From an uncultured Ruminococcus sp. (GTDB lineage: Bacteria; Bacillota; Clostridia; Oscillospirales; Ruminococcaceae), in the NCBI GenBank assembly GCA_937901485.1, contig CALGTT010000254.1:1-5356 (forward strand): a stretch of 5,356 bases of DNA, written 5' to 3'. Below the pieces are notes generated by a model that had not been told where the DNA came from, searched no databases, and was given only the letters and a program-made list of their open reading frames with translations. Positions 1 to 4,973 of the stretch are shown piece by piece; positions within the stretch are counted from its first letter, which is position 1, and every line of letters begins with the position of its first letter. A program made the translations under genes and the position numbers.

Positions 1-4
1 TATA

Positions 5-430
5 CTACTTGTTATCATCCTTTGCCAGACATTCTGTCAGGATCTCGTGCATTTCAGGGTATTGCCGCTTTACGCGGAGAATTCTGCCGTCCGCATCCAG
101 AAAGCAATGGGTGCTTGTACCCGTACAGCAGATCTCCCCCGTGGCAGTATTGCGCACTTCATAGGAAAAGCCGTAGCGCAGACCGTCATAATGATTGACG
201 CGCGTGAGAATTTCCACGCTGTCACCGAACCGCACCATTTTCTTGTAGCTTGCCTCCACCGTCAGAACGGGGCATACAATGCCCTTGTTTTCCTGCGCAG
301 CAAAGCTCATGCCGATGGCATCAAGGTAGAAAATACGCGCTTCCTCAAACCAGCGGATATAGTTGGAATGGTGGACGATGCGCATCTGGTCGGTTTCGTA
401 ATAATGCGGTGTTCTGGGGTATTTTACCAT
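5..430 (-). CDS. YbgC/4HBT-family acyl-CoA thioesterase (hotdog fold)
   Basis: A complete 141-residue protein, the usual size for a single-domain hotdog thioesterase of the YbgC/4-hydroxybenzoyl-CoA thioesterase family. These are cytoplasmic enzymes that hydrolyse acyl-CoA or acyl-ACP thioesters. The N-terminal signature is clear: YYETDQM (residues 10-16), whose Asp14 matches the family's catalytic aspartate, then VHHSNYIRWFEEAR (19-32), the start of the long central helix. A beta-strand region follows (about 57-120), including SYKKMVRFGD (61-70), and ends in a short charged tail. No signal peptide or membrane segment is visible. The ATG at 430 is preceded by a good Shine-Dalgarno (GGAGGA, 438-443, 7-nt spacer) inside the last codons of the upstream GtrA gene. 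The 3-bp gap implies one operon and probable translational coupling. Family assignment is firm; the substrate (short acyl-CoA, 1,4-dihydroxy-2-naphthoyl-CoA or other) cannot be read from the sequence. Confidence 0.93.
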   Translation of the reverse strand: MVKYPRTPHYYETDQMRIVHHSNYIRWFEEARIFYLDAIGMSFAAQENKGIVCPVLTVEASYKKMVRFGDSVEILTRVNHYDGLRYGFSYEVRNTATGEICCTGTSTHCFLDADGRILRVKRQYPEMHEILTECLAKDDNK

Positions 431-433
431 GGC

Positions 434-958
434 TTATTCCTCCGCCTCTGCCGGAGCGTCCTTCTTCTTGCGGAATACGATCAGCTTGCTGATGAAGTAA
501 TTCGACAGCGTGATGATCACCTGCTGAAGGAAATAGAACAGGGCATAGATGATGATATTTTTCGAGCCGTCCTCGCGCACATAGAACAGCGTTGCTACCT
601 GCATGATGAGCACGGTCATCCCCCATGTGACAAGTCTGCCGGAAATAAACGTCCAGAATTCCCACATGAGCTGCCGGAATTCCTTTGCTTCACTCTTAAA
701 GACATAGACCTTATTCACATAGAACGCGAAAATCACGGCAACTGTCCATGCAGTCGTGGTGGAAATGAAATTCTCCACGTTCGGCGACCAGTCCACCAGT
801 GCGAGCAGTCCGAATTCCACACCGAACTGCACAATGGTGTTGACGATGGTCGTCAGTACACCATAATATATGTACACGATCAACTCCTCAAAGCGGTCAT
901 AGAGCTTCTTCAGGGGCTTGGGGAGGAGCTTGACACAGAAATGCAGAAATGCTTCCAT
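434..958 (-). CDS. GtrA-family small polytopic membrane protein
   Basis: A complete 174-residue integral membrane protein with the GtrA pattern of four predicted transmembrane segments, at about residues 27-56, 64-87, 100-127 and 132-163. Two family hallmarks are visible: FYVNKVYVFKS (79-89) closing the second segment, and SNYFISKLIVFRKK (152-165) closing the fourth. The C-terminal tail is charged (about 164-174). GtrA proteins are linked to moving or modifying polyprenyl-phosphate-linked sugars for O-antigen, teichoic acid or exopolysaccharide, usually with a glycosyltransferase partner. No glycosyltransferase gene lies in this window, so the sugar pathway is unknown. The ATG at 958 has a GAAAGGA ribosome site (966-972) with a 7-nt spacer. 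The gene sits 70 bp after htpG and 3 bp before the thioesterase gene. I found no convincing promoter in the 70-bp gap, so transcription may come partly from htpG. Confidence 0.9.
   Translation of the reverse strand: MEAFLHFCVKLLPKPLKKLYDRFEELIVYIYYGVLTTIVNTIVQFGVEFGLLALVDWSPNVENFISTTTAWTVAVIFAFYVNKVYVFKSEAKEFRQLMWEFWTFISGRLVTWGMTVLIMQVATLFYVREDGSKNIIIYALFYFLQQVIITLSNYFISKLIVFRKKKDAPAEAEE
438..443 (-). promoter_or_regulatory. Ribosome binding site of the thioesterase gene, embedded in the gtrA 3' end
   Basis: On the minus strand GGAGGA lies 7 nt before the thioesterase ATG and is made from the last two glutamate codons (GAG GAA) of the GtrA gene. Ribosomes finishing gtrA stop next to the following start, which is the standard arrangement for coupled translation. 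The site also supports the ATG at 430 as the true start. Confidence 0.8.
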
Positions 959-972
959 AGTGTTGTCCTTTC

Positions 973-1017
973 AAAAAAATGGCATTTGCCTCCCTCCAGA
1001 TTGCGCCGGAAAGAGGC
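973..1017 (-). terminator. Possible weak terminator/attenuator between htpG and gtrA
   Basis: Just after the htpG stop, the minus strand can fold GCCTCTTTCC (1017-1008) with GGAGGGAGGC (997-988). This gives 10 pairs including two G-U, around a 10-nt loop. A run of seven T (979-973) follows 8 nt later. Directly before the T-run a second, very short hairpin is possible (GGCA/TGCC, 990-981) that shares bases with the first. The long hairpin lies too far from the T-run, and the adjacent one is too short, for a strong intrinsic terminator. Partial termination or an RNA-processing site is the most I would claim. The gtrA ribosome site (966-972) follows immediately. Confidence 0.35.
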
Positions 1018-1028
1018 GATGCGTTGGT

Positions 1029-2906
1029 TTACATTAACTCACAAATCAGATTAGAGAATGCTACCGGATCATCCACCGGCATACCCTCAATCAGAAGTGC
1101 CTGATTGTAGAGCAGCTGGCTGTACTTCTTCAGCTTCTCATCATCCGTACCATGCAGTGCGGTCAGGCGTTCAAATACCGGATGCTTGGGGTTGATTTCC
1201 ATTACCAGCTTTGCCTGTACCTTATTTTCTGTCGGCATTGCATTGAGTACCTTTTCCATCTCCAGTGTCAGGTCGCCCTCGCTTGTCAGGCAGACCGGAT
1301 GGCTTTTCAGACGGCTGGAGAGCGTCACTCTCTGCACTCTGCCGTCAAGGGCAGAGCACATCACATCAAACATGCCCTTGTTGGCTTCCTTCTTCTCGTC
1401 AAGTGCCTTCTTTTCTTCCTCGGTGTCCAGATCAATGTCATTCGCCGATACGGACTTGAACTGCTTGTCCTTGTAGGACATCATGGTCTTTACCGCGAAT
1501 TCATCCACATTATCAAGGAAATAGAGGATCTCGTAGCCCTTTTCGAGCACCGCTTCCGTCTGCGGCAGGGACTTGATGCGCTCTACGGAAGAACCGGTCG
1601 CATAGTAAATTTCCTTCTGGGATTCCGGCATGTTCTCCACATATTCCGCCAGTGTTACGGGCTTGTCACCTCTGGAGGACTTGAACAGCAGAAGATCCTG
1701 CAATTCATTCTTATGCATACCATAATCACTGTACACGCCGTATTTGAGCTGGAGTCCGAACGCTTCAAAGAACTGCTCGTACTTCTCGCGGTCGCTTTTC
1801 AGCATTCTGGACAGCTCGCTGTGAATGGTCTTTTCAATGCTCTTGGCGATCATCTTCAGCTGACGGTCGTGCTGGAGCATCTCACGGGAAATGTTCAGGG
1901 ACAGATCCTCAGAATCCACCAGACCGCGCACAAAGCTGTAGTAATCCGGCAGCAGGTCGCCGCACTTGTCCATGATCAGCACGCCGTTGGTGTAGAGCTG
2001 CAAGCCCTTTTCGTAATCTCTGGAATAGAAATCAAAGGGGGCTTTCGACGGAATATAGAGCAGGGCATCATAGGAGATCATACCCTCGTTGTGCACATGC
2101 TTGTACGCCATCGGGGGCATGTAGTCCACAAACTTTTCCTGATAGAAATTGTTGTAGTCATCATCCGTCAGCTCCGTGCGGTTCTTTCTCCACAGGGGCA
2201 CCATGCTGTTCAGGGTTTCCACAGTGATCTCAGTTTCGTACTCATCCTCCGTGCCGTCCTTGAGATGCTGGTGCGCTACCTGCATCTGGATGGGGAAACG
2301 GATGTAGTCGGAATACTTCTTCACAAGTGCCTGAATGCGGTACTGTTCGAGGAATTCGCTGTAGTTCTCCTCCTCGGAATCTTCCATCAGCTCCAGAATG
2401 ATCTGTGTGCCGTGTGTTGCCTTGTCGCACTTGTGGATGGTGTAGCCCTCCACGCCCTCGGAGCTCCATGCATAGGCTTCATCCTGCCCGAATGCCTTGG
2501 AATACACCGTCACGCGCTTTGCTACCATGAAGGCGGAATAGAAGCCCACACCGAACTGACCGATGATCTGCTGATCCTCGCCGAGCTTGTTGTCGGTCTT
2601 GAACTTCAGTGAACCGCTGCTTGCGATCGTGCCGAGATTGCGCTCCAGCTCCTCGGCAGTCATGCCGATGCCGTTGTCGGTGATGGTGATGGTACGCGCT
2701 TCCTTGTCCAGATCAATGCGGATGCAGAAATCCTCCTTGTTCAGCCCCACGCTGTCATCCGTCAGGGACTGGAAATAGAGCTTGTCGATCGCGTCGCTTG
2801 CGTTCGAGATCAGCTCACGCAGGAAGATCTCCTTGTGTGTATAAATAGAGTGGATCATCATGTCCAGCAGCTTCTTGGATTCTGCCTGAAATGCCTTTGT
2901 TTCCAT
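1029..2906 (-). CDS. htpG: Chaperone HtpG (bacterial Hsp90)
   Basis: A complete 625-residue HtpG, essentially the same length as the E. coli and Bacillus proteins. This cytosolic ATP-dependent homodimeric chaperone helps late folding and remodelling of client proteins, often with DnaK. The N-terminal GHKL ATPase domain (about 1-215) has FLRELISNASDA (29-39 region, with catalytic Glu31 and Mg-binding Asn35), the nucleotide-binding DNGIG (77-81), GTIASSGS (92-99), the lid GQFGVGFYSAF (117-126) and GTQI (166-169). The middle domain (about 225-485) carries SLNISREMLQ (336-345), whose Arg341 matches the arginine that contacts the ATP gamma-phosphate. The C-terminal dimerisation domain follows and includes INPKHPVFERL (571-581). 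No eukaryotic MEEVD tail or long charged linker is present, as expected in bacteria. All key residues I can check are intact. The ATG at 2906 has an AGAGGA ribosome site (2914-2919, 7-nt spacer). The gene has its own promoter with a CIRCE operator, pointing to HrcA control. Confidence 0.98.
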   Translation of the reverse strand: METKAFQAESKKLLDMMIHSIYTHKEIFLRELISNASDAIDKLYFQSLTDDSVGLNKEDFCIRIDLDKEARTITITDNGIGMTAEELERNLGTIASSGSLKFKTDNKLGEDQQIIGQFGVGFYSAFMVAKRVTVYSKAFGQDEAYAWSSEGVEGYTIHKCDKATHGTQIILELMEDSEEENYSEFLEQYRIQALVKKYSDYIRFPIQMQVAHQHLKDGTEDEYETEITVETLNSMVPLWRKNRTELTDDDYNNFYQEKFVDYMPPMAYKHVHNEGMISYDALLYIPSKAPFDFYSRDYEKGLQLYTNGVLIMDKCGDLLPDYYSFVRGLVDSEDLSLNISREMLQHDRQLKMIAKSIEKTIHSELSRMLKSDREKYEQFFEAFGLQLKYGVYSDYGMHKNELQDLLLFKSSRGDKPVTLAEYVENMPESQKEIYYATGSSVERIKSLPQTEAVLEKGYEILYFLDNVDEFAVKTMMSYKDKQFKSVSANDIDLDTEEEKKALDEKKEANKGMFDVMCSALDGRVQRVTLSSRLKSHPVCLTSEGDLTLEMEKVLNAMPTENKVQAKLVMEINPKHPVFERLTALHGTDDEKLKKYSQLLYNQALLIEGMPVDDPVAFSNLICELM

Positions 2907-2932
2907 TTGATTTTCCTCTTTTCACTTTGATT

Positions 2933-2959
2933 TTAGCACTCTTTCGTTTCGAGTGCTAA
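2933..2959 (-). promoter_or_regulatory. CIRCE operator (HrcA binding site) of htpG
   Basis: A perfect copy of the CIRCE inverted repeat: TTAGCACTC (2933-2941), a 9-bp spacer (2942-2950), then GAGTGCTAA (2951-2959). This 9-9-9 layout is the operator bound by the heat-shock repressor HrcA, classically in front of hrcA-grpE-dnaK and groESL. Here it starts at about the predicted +1 of the htpG promoter and ends 26 bp before the htpG start codon. That position is suited to blocking initiation, and the element would also lie in the 5' leader RNA. Inference: htpG belongs to the HrcA regulon here, unlike Bacillus subtilis, where htpG is not CIRCE-controlled. Confidence 0.96.
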
Positions 2960-2963
2960 AATC

Positions 2964-2992
2964 AGTATAGCACTTTTTGAAGTAAAATGCAA
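2964..2992 (-). promoter_or_regulatory. Sigma-A type promoter of htpG
   Basis: On the minus strand the -10 hexamer TATACT (2969-2964, 5/6 to consensus) carries an extended TGC just upstream. The -35 hexamer TTGCAT (2992-2987, 3/6) lies exactly 17 bp away. The predicted start falls near 2957, inside the upstream arm of CIRCE, and gives a leader of about 50 nt. A weak -35 with an extended -10 and an operator at +1 fits a repressible heat-shock promoter. Confidence 0.82.
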
Positions 2993-3006
2993 TAGGGGTG
3001 CTGAAA

Positions 3007-3025
3007 TTTTCACATAGTTTTCACA
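3007..3025. repeat. TTTTCACA direct repeat upstream of the htpG promoter
   Basis: TTTTCACA occurs at 3007-3014 and again at 3018-3025, an 11-bp period or about one helical turn. On the htpG strand it reads TGTGAAAA twice, starting about 15 bp upstream of the -35. It could be an activator or second-regulator site, or chance. It does not match the CtsR operator, which has GGTCAAA heptads at a 10-bp period. Confidence 0.35.
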
Positions 3026-3097
3026 ACAGAAGGGCAAGCATCTTGAGCATGTCGAAAATCTTTTTTCTGGGGTTATTATAGCCAGAATTGCCCCCTC

Positions 3098-3173
3098 CGC
3101 CGCCATTCGGCGGCACCTCCCCCGCAAGCGGGGGAGGAATAAGCGGGGGCTGCGCCCCCGAGTCCCGCTTTTT
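3098..3173. repeat. GC-rich palindrome cluster (three consecutive hairpins)
   Basis: Three perfect inverted repeats follow one another. The first is GCCGCC/GGCGGC (3099-3104 and 3109-3114, 4-nt loop). The second is CCTCCCCCGC/GCGGGGGAGG (3116-3125 and 3128-3137, separated by AA). The third is CGGGGGC/GCCCCCG (3144-3150 and 3154-3160, 3-nt loop). An overlapping outer pairing AAGCGGG/CCCGCTT (3141-3147 and 3164-3170) runs into five T on the plus strand, so it looks like a terminator facing away from glmU and htpG. From memory, similar palindromes are scattered in many copies through Ruminococcaceae intergenic regions; I could not check this. On the minus strand the hairpins lack a T-tract but would still give the glmU mRNA a very stable 3' structure. 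Confidence 0.7.
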
Positions 3174-3225
3174 CAACGCGTGTCATGAACCTTTCTGAAA
3201 AGTGCACTCACCTGCGCGCATTGCC

Positions 3226-3242
3226 AGCGCGGGCTCCGCGCT
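3226..3242 (-). other. Hairpin overlapping the glmU stop codon
   Basis: A perfect 7-bp inverted repeat, AGCGCGG (3226-3232) and CCGCGCT (3236-3242) with a 3-nt loop, covers the first two bases of the glmU TAG in the transcript. No T-tract follows on the minus strand, so it is not a canonical intrinsic terminator. It could protect the 3' end of the mRNA or be an edge of the neighbouring GC-rich palindrome block. Confidence 0.45.
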
Positions 3243-4629
3243 ACTTCTTATCTTTATACTCCAGCTTGCTGCTGAATTTGCGCAGGCTGTAGCCTTCCTT
3301 GACGGTCATTGCGCCGCGGTCGATGGCGAGAGAATAATCCGGAACGTCCTTTGTCACGGTCGTGCCTGCGGCGGTGTAGACATACTTGCCAAGCTTCACG
3401 GGAGCGACCAGATTGGTATTGCAGCCGATGAAGCAGTTGTCACCGATCACACAGCGGCTCTTGACGATGCCGTCATAGTTGACCGTCACCGTACCGCAGC
3501 CGAAGTTGACCTTCTTGCCGACATCACTGTCGCCGACATAGGTCAGGTGTGCCACAGCCGTGCCCTCGCCGATCACGGAATTCTTGATCTCTACGAAGTC
3601 GCCGATCTTGACACCCTGCTTGATGTGGCTGTTCGGACGGATATGTACGAACGGGCCGATCTTGACATTCGCCTCGATCGTGGACTTGTATGCCTGTACA
3701 TAGTTGAGCTGTACGCCGTCCTCGATCTTGCAGTCCTCAATGATGCAGTTCGGGCCGATATTGCAGTTTTCACCGATCACAGTCTTACCGCGCAGGATCG
3801 TGCCGGCAAGGATCTGTGTACCCGCGCCGATCTCCACATCCGGCTCAATGGTGATGCCGTCTGTGCAGGTGAATACCACGCCGTTCTCCAGATGCTTGTC
3901 GATCTCACGCATTCTTGCGATCGTGTTCAGCTCCAGCAGGTCGCGCTGGCTGTTCGCACCGAGGATCACATCCGTGTTCTCCGTGCAGAATGCACCTGCC
4001 TTTCCGCCCTTGGAAAGCAGGATCGCTACCGTATCCGTCAGGTAATACTCCCCTGCCGCATTGTCACAGCCGAGAGCCTGCAGCGCATCCAGCAGCGCGG
4101 CAGTTCTGAACCAGTACGCGCCGGAATTGATCTCGCAGATCTTCTTCTGCTCTGCGTCCGCGTCCTTTTCCTCCACGATGCCGGAAATGCCGTCCGCTGT
4201 GCGCAGAATTCTGCCGTAGCCGGTCGGGTTCTGGATGTTCGCGGTGATCACGGTCACCGCGCTGCCCTGTGCATCATGCTGCGCCTTTGCCTGCGCGATG
4301 GTGTCAGCATCGAGGAACGGCGCGTCACCGCAGAGCACGAGCGTGCTGCCGGAAGTATCCTTTGCAAGGAAATCTGCCGCCTGCTGGACAGCATGACCTG
4401 TTCCCTTCTGCTCTGCCTGCAATACGGTTTCGTATCTGCCGCCGAGGTACTCGTCGATCTGCTCGCCGCAGAAGCCCTTGATGATGCAAAGTGACGTAAC
4501 ATCTGCCTTTTCGCAGGCGCGGATCACCCATTCAAGCATCGGTCTGCCCAGCACCTCAAACAGGGGCTTGGGACGGTTTGCCTTCATACGTTTCCCCTTG
4601 CCGCCGGCAAGGATCACACCAAAATCCAT
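3241..4629 (-). CDS. glmU: Bifunctional GlmU: GlcNAc-1-phosphate uridyltransferase / GlcN-1-phosphate acetyltransferase
   Basis: A complete 462-residue GlmU (family about 455-460). This cytoplasmic trimeric enzyme acetylates glucosamine-1-phosphate and then adds UMP to give UDP-GlcNAc, the entry point to peptidoglycan and other wall polymers. The N-terminal uridyltransferase domain (about 1-228) shows LAGGKGKRM (7-15), Lys22, QKGTGHA (74-80), GD at 101-102 (metal-binding Asp), GYGR (137-140), Glu154, NSG at 168-170 and Asn226. The left-handed beta-helix acetyltransferase domain (about 250-450) has hexapeptide repeats, RP at 331-332, catalytic His361 in AHLTYVGD, NFGCGT (375-380) and NYDG (384-387). 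These positions are offset by about 2 from E. coli GlmU. Small departures from the usual nucleotide-loop sequence (LAGG for LAAG, KPL for KVL) leave the key residues in place. The ATG at 4629 has an AAAGGAG ribosome site (4639-4645, 9-nt spacer). A promoter lies upstream in the region shared with ppdK. Confidence 0.97.
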   Translation of the reverse strand: MDFGVILAGGKGKRMKANRPKPLFEVLGRPMLEWVIRACEKADVTSLCIIKGFCGEQIDEYLGGRYETVLQAEQKGTGHAVQQAADFLAKDTSGSTLVLCGDAPFLDADTIAQAKAQHDAQGSAVTVITANIQNPTGYGRILRTADGISGIVEEKDADAEQKKICEINSGAYWFRTAALLDALQALGCDNAAGEYYLTDTVAILLSKGGKAGAFCTENTDVILGANSQRDLLELNTIARMREIDKHLENGVVFTCTDGITIEPDVEIGAGTQILAGTILRGKTVIGENCNIGPNCIIEDCKIEDGVQLNYVQAYKSTIEANVKIGPFVHIRPNSHIKQGVKIGDFVEIKNSVIGEGTAVAHLTYVGDSDVGKKVNFGCGTVTVNYDGIVKSRCVIGDNCFIGCNTNLVAPVKLGKYVYTAAGTTVTKDVPDYSLAIDRGAMTVKEGYSLRKFSSKLEYKDKK

Positions 4630-4762
4630 AGTAAAAAACTCCTTTATGCAAAATCACAGCCGCTTGCCTGCTGAAACATCGGAACGAAACTTTTTGTCTT
4701 GTGCAATATACACAAATTTTTCCATTTCACAAAGCCGGCTGACAGCGGTGTACATATCTACT

Positions 4763-4791
4763 ATTATCGCAGATATTGACGGATTTTGCAA
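4763..4791 (-). promoter_or_regulatory. Predicted sigma-A promoter of glmU
   Basis: On the minus strand a -10 hexamer GATAAT (4768-4763, 5/6) with extended TGC is spaced 17 bp from a -35 hexamer TTGCAA (4791-4786, 4/6). The predicted start is near 4756, giving a leader of about 126 nt before the glmU ATG. This is the best-spaced promoter I find on this strand in the gap. Confidence 0.7.
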
Positions 4792-4804
4792 GCGTTTTTC
4801 CGGA

Positions 4805-4871
4805 GTTTTCAGTTTTTTCATAATTTTTGTGAAAAATGCCATAAAAATCTGGAAGATTTTTTTCTGAAAAC
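4805..4871. repeat. Nested AT-rich inverted repeats between the divergent promoters
   Basis: An outer perfect 8-bp repeat, GTTTTCAG (4805-4812) and CTGAAAAC (4864-4871), encloses two smaller ones: TTTTTCA/TGAAAAA (4814-4820 and 4830-4836) and AAAAATCT/AGATTTTT (4843-4850 and 4854-4861). Together they could form a three-way junction. The block lies between the predicted glmU -35 and the ppdK promoter, outside both predicted transcripts, so a DNA-level role (bending by A-tracts, UP-element or regulator site) is likelier than an RNA role. In such AT-rich DNA some of this pairing is expected by chance. Confidence 0.4.
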
Positions 4872-4894
4872 CTATAGCTTTTTTTGAAAAGATG

Positions 4895-4903
4895 TGATAT
4901 AAT
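4895..4903 (+). promoter_or_regulatory. Extended -10 promoter of ppdK
   Basis: A consensus -10 TATAAT (4898-4903) carries the extended TGA motif (4895-4897). No good -35 hexamer lies at 16-18 bp; the nearest candidate is TAGCTT (4875-4880). A T-run (4879-4885) and further A/T tracts upstream could act as an UP element. The predicted start is near 4910, giving a leader of about 64 nt. Confidence 0.75.
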
Positions 4904-4918
4904 AATGTTAAGTCTGAA

Positions 4919-4940
4919 ACAGGGCATCATTCTGCCCTGT
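4919..4940 (+). promoter_or_regulatory. Perfect inverted repeat in the ppdK 5' leader
   Basis: ACAGGGCA (4919-4926), a 6-base loop (4927-4932), then TGCCCTGT (4933-4940) make a perfect 8-bp palindrome about 10 bases downstream of the predicted start and 19 bases before the ribosome site. No T-tract follows, so it is not a terminator. It could be a repressor operator placed just after +1, or an mRNA-stabilising 5' hairpin. The sequence alone does not separate the two. Confidence 0.55.
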
Positions 4941-4973
4941 GAAGGATCAAAATCTAATTGGAGGTAAAAACCA

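Larger units (their letters stand above)
2907..3240. other. Intergenic region between glmU and htpG
   Basis: This 334-bp gap holds no gene I can support. From the htpG side it contains the htpG ribosome site, a CIRCE operator, a sigma-A type promoter, a TTTTCACA direct repeat, an inverted repeat around a TATAAT hexamer (3065-3087), and a block of GC-rich hairpins (3098-3173). A further hairpin overlaps the glmU stop codon. I see no canonical hairpin-plus-T-tract terminator for glmU on the minus strand. The sharp change from AT-rich promoter DNA to very GC-rich palindromes suggests that the hairpin block was inserted or is a dispersed repeat. Confidence 0.7.
4630..4973. other. Divergent control region between glmU and ppdK
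   Basis: This 344-bp, mostly AT-rich gap separates the two divergent starts. From left to right it holds the glmU ribosome site, a predicted glmU leader of about 125 nt, the glmU promoter, an A/T-tract block with nested inverted repeats, the ppdK promoter, a leader hairpin and the ppdK ribosome site. I find no supported gene. A weak TTGTG/CACAA inverted repeat (4699-4703 and 4711-4715) lies in the glmU leader. I could not match the leader to any known riboswitch; in particular I see no evidence for a glmS-like ribozyme. Confidence 0.7.

Noticed and set aside
47..1054. 335-codon open frame on the plus strand opposite gtrA and the thioesterase gene
   Set aside because: It is in exact codon register with both minus-strand genes and stays open because those genes avoid TTA, CTA and TCA codons. 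The product is rich in His, Arg and Cys and resembles nothing known.
1152..2612. 486-codon open frame on the plus strand opposite htpG
   Set aside because: Codon-aligned antisense shadow of a perfectly conserved htpG, kept open by the same codon avoidance. No family motif in the product.
2907..2930. B. subtilis-type GAAAAGG control element of htpG
   Set aside because: The leader has GAAAAGAGG, not the exact heptamer, and this overlaps the purine-rich ribosome site, which explains it.
2933..3127. 64-codon minus-strand frame upstream of htpG
   Set aside because: It runs through the GC-rich hairpins, the htpG promoter and the CIRCE element, has no ribosome site and an implausible composition.
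3141..3173. Intrinsic terminator on the plus strand
   Set aside because: AAGCGGG/CCCGCTT plus five T looks like one, but no plus-strand gene lies upstream and a stronger inner hairpin competes. Better treated as part of the palindrome cluster.
3202..4494. 430-codon open frame on the plus strand opposite glmU
   Set aside because: Codon-aligned antisense shadow of glmU with a repetitive Asp/Ala/Leu-rich product that mirrors the hexapeptide repeats. No recognisable domain.
4630..4756. Riboswitch or ribozyme in the glmU leader
   Set aside because: The leader is about 126 nt, but I see no recognisable riboswitch core or terminator-like expression platform. A covariance-model search (Rfam) would settle it.
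4654..4842. Small minus-strand frame ending 24 bp before glmU, with an internal ATG near the predicted glmU start site (about 33 codons), as a leader peptide
   Set aside because: No ribosome site before any of its ATGs, no run of regulatory codons, and no terminator/antiterminator structure in the leader. Kept only as a remote possibility.
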